DNA from: Cheiracanthium punctorium
Taxonomy: Eukaryota > Arthropoda > Arachnida > Araneae > Cheiracanthiidae
Direction: 5' to 3'
Assembly: GCA_038373885.1 (NCBI GenBank)
Contig: JAWZYV010012275.1
Coordinates: 124,001 to 188,000 of the forward strand
DNA: 64,000 bases
The translations under genes and the position numbers were made by a program. The notes below the pieces were generated by a model. The model made no database searches. It was not told where the DNA came from and saw nothing but the letters and a program-made list of their open reading frames with translations. Position 1 is the stretch's first letter, and every line of letters starts with the position of its first letter. Shown here piece after piece: positions 58,495 through 64,000 of the stretch.

Positions 58495-58496
58495 AA

Positions 58497-58512
58497 TTCC
58501 AGGATGGCCGAA
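58497..58512 (+). promoter_or_regulatory. Likely second-strand primer site before the 3' LTR
   Basis: CCAGGATGGCCGAA directly precedes the LTR. It is only moderately purine-rich, so the assignment rests on position. Confidence 0.4.
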
Positions 58513-58803
58513 TGTAGACACTAAACATTTCTTAATGCTAATATTTCTTTTATTATCACATATTCTTGACACGAGCACGATTAATTATATTGAGGGTGTA
58601 ATACAAATTCACTGGTGGCAACGTATAAGCGATGGTATTTAAAAATAAGAAAATTATTAGAAAAAGAAAAGTACGTAGTGTGTTGTATAAAATTCAAGTT
58701 ACGGTATATGTATGAATTAGTTCAAGTTAACGTTGGACGTTATGTTAGAAATAAATGTTTTGTTTTGTCTTTAATACATTTACGTTAGTGTGTTGAGCTA
58801 ATA
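58513..58803 (+). repeat. Gypsy 3' LTR (291 bp)
   Basis: TGTAGACACTAAACATTTC to GTTGAGCTAATA; the terminal CA of the 5' copy is TA here. Confidence 0.9.
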
Positions 58804-58884
58804 GGAACCTTAAAAAATGAAATCACAATTTCATTCATCTCATTAAGATATTTAAATTGTAATACTTCTATATTGTTTTTAAAA

Positions 58885-58968
58885 TTTTAGATAAATTTAT
58901 CTTGGCCCGCCAAACTTTTTTTTTTTTCGATTTTTGGCCCGCGACCGAAAAAGTTTGCCCATCCCTGG
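58885..58968 (-). mobile_element. hAT-like MITE terminus
   Basis: On the minus strand it starts CAGGGATGGGCAAACTTTTT, followed by GGTCGCGGGCCAAAAATCG and GTTTGGCGGGCCAAG. This is a familiar hAT-type end (CAGGGRTGGGCAAAC). The partner end is not present before the gypsy LTR, so the copy is truncated. Confidence 0.5.
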
Positions 58969-59015
58969 GTTAATATGTGTACTAATTTCAGTTTTATTTC
59001 GATTATTCCTTCAAG

Positions 59016-59110
59016 GTACGGACAGGGAAATACTTATTTTAGAACTACCCGGTACATTACGAAAGCTGCTTGATGTCACGCAGAACGAGGACCTGTCGCA
59101 GGGAGGCTAG
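59016..59110 (+). CDS. Candidate terminal exon, strand uncertain
   Basis: TTATTTCGATTATTCCTTCAAG precedes 59016. The plus frame reads TDREILILELPGTLRKLLDV and ends SQGG then TAG (59108-59110). The minus strand of the same stretch is also open (beginning PPCDRSSFCVTSSSF) and could be the next exon of the minus-strand gene at 59194-59564, ending at TTTC|GTAATG. I cannot decide between them from sequence alone. Confidence 0.35.
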
Positions 59111-59193
59111 TCTTATGAAATTAATTCCGACCAGTACGACACCCATATTCAAATTTAAACGACCGCAAAGGGTTAAAAACACCAAACACTCAC

Positions 59194-59343
59194 TTGTACT
59201 GGCCTGTCGCAAATGCTGAACACCGTCAACCTCACCCTCTTGCGTCCGTCGTTAATTTGTATGTCTTTTTTGTTTTTGTTCGGATAAACACATCCTGGTG
59301 GACTGCGCTTGAACTTTAAATCTTCATCGGTTACATCTTCTTC
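59194..59343 (-). CDS. Coding exon of an unidentified gene (second of two)
   Basis: On the minus strand TTACTTCTTTTCAG precedes the exon and CAA|GTGAGTG ends it. It is exactly 150 nt and stays open in phase 0. It begins EEDVTDEDLKFKRSPPGCVY, continues with a Lys/Asn-rich loop, and ends RVRLTVFSICDRPVQ. The previous exon (59466-59564) ends on a whole codon, so the two join in frame across a 122-bp intron. No family recognised. Confidence 0.6.
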
Positions 59344-59465
59344 CTGAAAAGAAGTAATTTAACTGAACATAGCTCCACAGTATAACACGAGTCCAATAAT
59401 TTGGTCAACACTGTACTAAGCATAAAGAACAGCATGGTATGCGGCTGCCAGTTTTTTTAATATAC

Positions 59466-59564
59466 CTTTAGGAAGATGCTTTTGTCTGGTATAGGTAAAA
59501 AGCTTCCATATAGAGCAAGTTCCAAATTTCCCTGTTCTCTGCAGATTGGTCTCGTGACAGTCAC
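59466..59564 (-). CDS. Coding exon of an unidentified gene (first of two)
   Basis: On the minus strand ACATTGTTCTGCGCAG precedes and CTAAAG|GTATAT follows. The 99-nt segment is open in phase 0, with VTVTRPICREQGNLELALYG then FLPIPDKSIFLK. The beta-strand-like pattern continues into the next exon (59194-59343), suggesting one folded domain. The first exons of the gene would lie at higher coordinates but the DNA there is transposon-rich, and I found none. Confidence 0.6.
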
Positions 59565-59635
59565 CTGCGCAGAACAATGTAATTGAATGAGTAATGAAAT
59601 GACCAGGCTTTTTATTTAACCATAATGTGAATAAC

Positions 59636-60055
59636 CAGTGGTGTAATCGAAGGGGGGTCGGGGAGGACGCCATTTTCCAACTTTTTATTCTCAGGGGGCA
59701 ATATCCAGGGGAGGGGCTAGGGGGCTTCAGCCTCCCCCAAAAGAGATTGCTAAAGTGTAACATTCTGCTTTATTATACAGTTTAAATAGCTAAAATGATC
59801 GTATTTTATAACTTCCCTACTATCTTTTTTGCTTGGCCAACCACCGGCTACGCAGCCAGCCGATGACGGCCCGAGCAAAATTGCTTGTAGGGAACCCCTC
59901 CCAAAAGCATGCACATGGATTTAGACTAAATTTTGATTTATAGTACATTTTAATTGGGCGAAACAAGCTTTTTTAAAAATTTAGCCCTTCCCCAAATAAA
60001 ATTCTGGATCCACCAGTGTCAGGGGGGGGGGGACGCTCATTTTCTAGATTTTTTA
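59636..60055. mobile_element. Nested hAT-like MITEs
   Basis: CAGTGGTGTAATCGAAGGGG opens the outer element at 59636. At about 59692 a second one starts (CAGGGGGCAATATCCAGGGG) and ends near 60016 with TTCTGGATCCACCAGTG, the inverse of a CAGTGGTGGATCC terminus. After it GGGGGACGCTCATTTTC resumes, matching GGAGGACGCCATTTTCC at 59663. The exact limits are uncertain. Confidence 0.5.
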
Positions 60056-60206
60056 AAAACTCTTCAAAGAACTTAATATTTTCATTTCGTTTGTTAGAAC
60101 AAGTACATCGTCATAAAAAAATCAAAAGGGAGCTTTTGGATTGCTTGAATCAATCATTTACAGTCCCATTTGTGAACACTTTAGTTGTGACATAACCTTA
60201 AAAATA

Positions 60207-60649
60207 CACTCATGTCCATAAATTAAGGATAATGAAGTTCAGGCAAAGAAAGAGAAAGAAGCAAAACAAATTTGACTTATTTGTAAAGTCTATTTATTAA
60301 ACGAAAAGTAAAGAGCAAAAAAGATGCTATATGTTTAACATAATTAATAAAAATTGCAAGTTTTACTCCCTTGACCAAATTTCAAAAAAGAACCTATTTA
60401 CAAAAAACAGTATAACATGGTTAGTAGGATGGTTAATATGGAGTATGTCTCCCGGACGATGCAATACAGGCCTGACAACGCCTAGGCATGCTGAGTATCA
60501 AATGATCAATCTGATCTCGGGGAATATTACACCACTCATCAAGCAATGCACTCCGAAGTTCCGGTAGACAGGTGGGAGGGGGTTGACGGGCTGTAATTCG
60601 TCGGCCAAGCATATCCCACACATGCTCTATTGGATTCAAGTCCGGTGAG
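60207..60649 (-). mobile_element. Truncated Tc1-like copy (3' end only)
   Basis: The TA-flanked terminus CACTCATGTCCATAAATTAA is identical to the ends of the intact element at 25987-27491. Nearly identical sequence runs inward to GTCCGGTGAG at 60649, where it stops abruptly at the start of another repeat (CAGTGCCGGATTAAG). The 5' two thirds of the element are missing. Confidence 0.95.
60433..60645 (-). pseudogene. Tc1-like transposase C-terminal fragment
   Basis: The minus frame contains LNPIEHVWDMLGRR, including the catalytic glutamate, and runs in frame to SSGRHTPY and the stop, at the same position as in the intact copy. The first two catalytic aspartates are gone. Only a few residues differ from the copy at 26237-27265 (for example ITARQPPPT for IAARQPPPI). 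Confidence 0.9.
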
Positions 60650-60718
60650 CAGTGCCGGATTAAGACAGCGCGGGGCCCGTAGCAAATGTTACCAAGGGGC
60701 CCCCTGCTCAGTGACGCA

Positions 60719-60762
<44 letters not shown>

Positions 60763-60765
60763 GGG
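60650..60765. repeat. MITE terminus followed by (TA)n
   Basis: CAGTGCCGGATTAAGACAGC with GGGGCCCGTAGC and AAGGGGCCCCC resembles the CAGTGGCGGATTAA family at 23786 and 63107. It runs into an AT microsatellite (60722-60760) and TTAGGGGGAGGAG. Confidence 0.45.
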
Positions 60766-60769
60766 GGAG

Positions 60770-61695
60770 GAGTTCACCCTCACATTAAAGTAATAGAGCT
60801 AAATTAAGTGAGAAAATAAATAGTGCTAATTATATTACAATTTATGTTTAGTGCTAATTAATGGTATTACTAATGCTAATTAGATGTAAACAAAACTAAA
60901 AGGTCCCACGTGTTATATTTGCGAGAGGTTTATCCCAGCCCTTCCTCCACCTTGGGTAAGCTAATCTGTAGGTTTTGTGCGATAATAAAATAAAACACAA
61001 CTTTTACGAATTTTCTTGATTCAAAATGAAAAAATTTGAGTTAAAATAGTGTGCGGAAAAAATGCCGCAAGACATAGACAATGAGTAAATAGATAGTGAG
61101 ACTGGCGATATTTAAAGTTATTTATTCGTACAACTCAGGTTTTTTTTTATGAATGTTAATGTTCATGGATATATATTTGGAATTTCTAACACTTCCCACC
61201 TTTCCCATATGCAAACATATAACTAGACAAGTTTACACACATAAAATAATAATTGTTTCTGTAAAATTTTTAGAACCTTCGAAATCAATATGTATTTTAA
61301 ACTGTGTCTTTAAACACTATTTTTCCCCCTATAAAAATACATGCTTGTAAAATTATTTCATTATATATCTGGACGGTCTTTACTAATTATAGGTTACATA
61401 TTTTTAACTTCTCTTAATTTATTTAATGGGTTAATTCATAAGAAATCGAACTGAGGATAGATAGATCTAGAACAATAATACCTCCACCATTCAAAATATA
61501 CTGCATACACGGAAGGCATTTAAACTGTACATGCTTGTACAGGGGGACTGTTACTTCCACATACCGCTTGGGACACTTCTAAAGGTAATTTCGTTAGTGT
61601 TCTACAAGCATATGTACATTACTTTTCAACTTATCCTCGTTAAAATGATATAAAATATTTTCCTCCAAAAAATCTTTATAAGAGGAATAGAATAA
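60770..61695. other. A+T-rich DNA, no supported gene
   Basis: Short GTGCTAATTA phrases recur at 60825-60885. Nothing coding is supported. Confidence 0.4.
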
Positions 61696-61699
61696 TCTA

Positions 61700-62202
61700 T
61701 TGGGTTGGCAACAAAGTAATTGCGTTTTCTTGTATAAAATTCAAGCAAATAAGTTTTCAACAAGTTTTTAATTACAGGTAAACTGTGCCTGAACATACGA
61801 TTCATATTTGTTACATTTTAAAGTAAGAATTTCACTGGCAGTATTTTTTTTCGTCCATAAAAGATGGCCACCCTCCCCCTTTTTTCGCTTCTATCCTCCT
61901 TAGAGGACACTATCAAAAATGCCCTGAAATTAATTTTTAGGTATTCGTAACTGCTGCATTTTACAGAAAGAATTTCACGGCTATCTCTATTTTTATTTGA
62001 GATCACGCGGGATATGTGAAAAGAACTTTTTGGCCCCTTACCCCCCCTCTAAGACTACGAATTTTGCAAAATGCTCTCTGATCTAGCACCTACGTTGAAG
62101 AACTCACGTACGTGCCCAAATTTCGCATAATTAACTTCAGTAGTTTTGGCCAGGCGAAATATTGACATACGGAAAAACGCAATTACTTTGTTGCCAACCC
62201 AA
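61700..62202. mobile_element. mariner MITE (503 bp)
   Basis: TA at 61698-61699 and 62203-62204 flank perfect inverted ends of about 29 bp beginning TTGGGTTGGCAACAAAGTAA, the hallmark of mariner elements. The interior shows no readable transposase. Two C-runs (61872 and 62040) lie within it. It is a non-autonomous or deleted copy. Confidence 0.9.
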
Positions 62203-62209
62203 TATATAA

Positions 62210-63100
62210 TAAATAATAAAAAATTCGGATAAAACATTTATTATCGTATTACGTTCAAATGTTTTTGCAAGACATAATAATCTTAAATGTAACAAGTAAT
62301 TTGTGAGTTTCTTTGTGGGTCAAGAGTATCCGAAAATTCTTTTTGTTTTCAGTTTGCCTGAGGTTATGGCTTCTCGGATACCCCGACCGTGCGAAGATCT
62401 CTCGGTTCTAATTATTTTATTTGAACGAACGTACTGGCATTCGCGCTCTTGACCTGTGGTTTCGACCGGCCAAAAATCAATTCTTTTATATTTAACGTGG
62501 TAATTTCCGAGATTAATAAGATAATTTATCGTAATAGTGGATTCCCCAACTATAAAAAAATGACTTACATTCTATATATTATTATTGTTTCAAAAAGTAA
62601 TTCGCCTTTGTTTAAATACTGTAAAATGTAAAATAAATAATTAAGTAAAAACAAAGCAAGCCAACTACCAAAAGCCTTCTAAGATGGTTTACATCCTAGT
62701 ACACCTTCGAATTTCGCCAAAGCCACCCGCCTTTACTGCAAAATAAAAGAACTTTGGGGCTGCCCAATATCCGTTTAAAATACCATCCCCATATTTACTG
62801 CAAAACAAAATAACTTTATGTCCAATATTTAAATAAAAATTATTGTTTCGTGGGGGATTATTATTGATTATGGGGCGCGTTTTTCCTACAATCTTAATCC
62901 TATGGATCTAAGCTCTCGGGGAAATGCAGAAGATAAAACTCGCGTTCCAGAGAACATCTTCAGAAATAGCCAAAAATATTTCCGTTCTATTGAGTCATTT
63001 TGAAAAGTTTGATTACAACTTCATTAAAAAATTCTTTCGACTTGTTACTGAAAAGTCCCTGAAGTGATCGGGACAGATAGACTACAGACTAATGAATAAT
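62210..63100. other. No supported gene
   Basis: Parts (62320-62475 and 62690-62960) are more G+C-rich and resemble repeat debris, but no termini or frames are convincing. A phrase TTTACTGCAAAAYAAAAKAACTTT occurs twice (62733 and 62796). Confidence 0.35.
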
Positions 63101-63106
63101 CCGGCC

Positions 63107-63153
63107 CACTGACGGATTAACACAATTTTGTAGGTGGAGGCTTGGATGGAAGA

Positions 63154-63192
<39 letters not shown>

Positions 63193-63285
63193 TTTATGGA
63201 AGTAAGTTGGGATTGTTTACATTAATTTCATTTTTCTCGGGAGGGGCGGTCACCTCCTCCGACCCCCTCCCTTTAATCCGCCCTT
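63107..63285. mobile_element. MITE, CAGTGRCGGATTAA family
   Basis: It starts CACTGACGGATTAACAC and ends CTTTAATCCGCCCTTG, the imperfect inverse. The centre has an (AT)n run and ATTTTATGGAAGTAAGTTGG. It shares its build with 23786-23931. Confidence 0.65.
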
Positions 63286-63972
63286 GATCAGACCCTGAGT
63301 CTGTTTTTTTGTTTCGGCACTTAGTTTTCTTTCTATATTTTGTTTATTTCTGGATTCAGTCTTCAAATAAAGACAAAAATTTAACATTATTGGTAAGGAA
63401 TCTATTTTCTAAAGGCTATAGGTGGGTGGTGCAAAGATCTGGATACCTCTCCTCCGTTTGTCCGAGTTTCGCTTTTAGTCAACGAAAAGATAATGATACA
63501 GCCTTTCTTTCTGTCTTTCTTTTATTTCCCCCCTTTTGGATGCTCCCTAAAATTTTGTGGGTGGAGGCTTGGATGGAAGATTCATATACATATATATATA
63601 TAAATTTTATGGAAGTAAGTTGGGATTGTTTACAATAATTTCATTTTTCTCGGGAGGGGCGGTCAACTCCTCCGACCCCCTCCCTTTAATCCGCCTTTGA
63701 TCAGACCCTGAGTCTGTTTTTTTGTTTCGGCACTTAGTTTTCTTTCTATATTTTGTTTATTTCTGGATTCAGTCTTCAAATAAAGACAAAAATTTAACAT
63801 TATTGGTAAGGAATCCATTTTCTAAAGGCCATAGGTGGGTGGTGCAAAGATCTGGATACCTCTCCTCCGTTTGTCCGAGTTTCGCTTTTAGTCAACGAAA
63901 AGATAATGATACAGCCTTTCTTTCTGTCTTTCTTTTATTTCCCCCCTTTTGGATGCTCCCTAAAATTTTTTT
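63124..63972. repeat. Tandem duplication, 413-427 bp unit
   Basis: Unit 1 starts AATTTTGTAGGTGGAGGCTT (63124) and unit 2 AATTTTGTGGGTGGAGGCTT (63551). Identity is about 98% apart from the length of the AT run. Each unit includes most of the MITE and 270 bp of flank. The joints lie at AAAATTTT(G), so short homology may have driven the duplication. The second unit ends near 63972, just before the window edge. Confidence 0.9.
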
Positions 63973-64000
63973 CTGAGAACCGTGTTTTTGTTCCACAGTA

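Larger units (their letters stand above)
52735..58803 (+). mobile_element. Ty3/gypsy retrotransposon, full length, inactive
   Basis: Two direct LTRs bracket gag, protease, reverse transcriptase, RNase H and integrase in the Ty3/gypsy order. The LTRs differ at about 15 positions plus one indel over 292 bp (about 95% identity), so the insertion is not recent. Inactivation is multiple: two stops early in gag, a shift near 54645, a hAT-type MITE (55357-55668), an A-run shift near 56700, and a second insertion (57374-57614). I found no clean target duplication outside the LTRs. Confidence 0.95.

Noticed and set aside
52735..58803. Infectious retrovirus or envelope-bearing errantivirus
   Set aside because: No third frame or env-like region lies between the integrase stop (58494) and the 3' LTR (58513), so this is a plain gypsy-type retrotransposon.
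61700..62202. Gene inside the mariner MITE (62-codon minus frame)
   Set aside because: Short, unrecognised and within a non-autonomous transposon.
63309..63976. Two similar frames of 109 and 84 codons
   Set aside because: They do not start with ATG and are similar only because the DNA is tandemly duplicated.

Overview
The window looks like intergenic and intronic DNA from an arthropod, most likely a spider. It is strongly A+T-rich, has almost no long reading frames, carries many (TA)n and (TG)n microsatellites, and is full of transposon remains. The longest intact frame is a Tc1-like transposase whose wording I associate with orb-weaver spider genomes. The species call is inference. I see no operons, no Shine-Dalgarno-led genes, no CRISPR array, no tRNA or rRNA.

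Layout. 1-11000: diverged repeats, a 108-bp tandem duplication that runs into a convincing minus-strand exon (4527-4622), and a Tc1/mariner-type element sitting at the exact centre of an older palindrome (about 7169-8127). 11000-17700: a candidate solo LTR, two candidate exons, a non-LTR RNase H scrap, and a tandem array whose unit carries an endonuclease-like GDFN motif, split by a Mutator-like insertion. 20300-27500: a mariner-like remnant, a 2.4-kb transposon with about 300-bp inverted ends, and the intact Tc1 element (25987-27491). 32700-37030: a mariner-like element holding a polyadenylated retroposon, a pogo/Tigger-like remnant, a broken copia gag, and a 104-bp block found twice. 37524-43800: candidate exons in A+T-rich DNA. 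45281-46821: a deleted Helitron with internal tandem repeats and a helicase C-terminus split by a MITE. 48757-50874: a decayed DNA transposon. 52735-58803: a complete-length but dead Ty3/gypsy retrotransposon (LTRs about 95% identical) carrying two further insertions with perfect 8-bp target duplications. 59000-59600: exon-like segments on both strands. 59636-64000: nested MITEs, a truncated second Tc1 copy, a 503-bp mariner MITE and a tandem duplication running to the edge.

How the parts relate. The host genes are visible only as isolated short exons, best supported at 4527-4622 (-), 59466-59564 plus 59194-59343 (-), 37524-37659 (+), 13437-13528 (-) and 43516-43800 (-). None could be assigned a function. 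The rest is a layered record of insertions: target-site duplications and interrupted frames give the order of events in several places. I did not find a convincing new multi-gene system. The most unusual items are the centre-of-palindrome insertion, the endonuclease-motif tandem array, the Helitron and gypsy nests with readable joins, and the unidentified exons.
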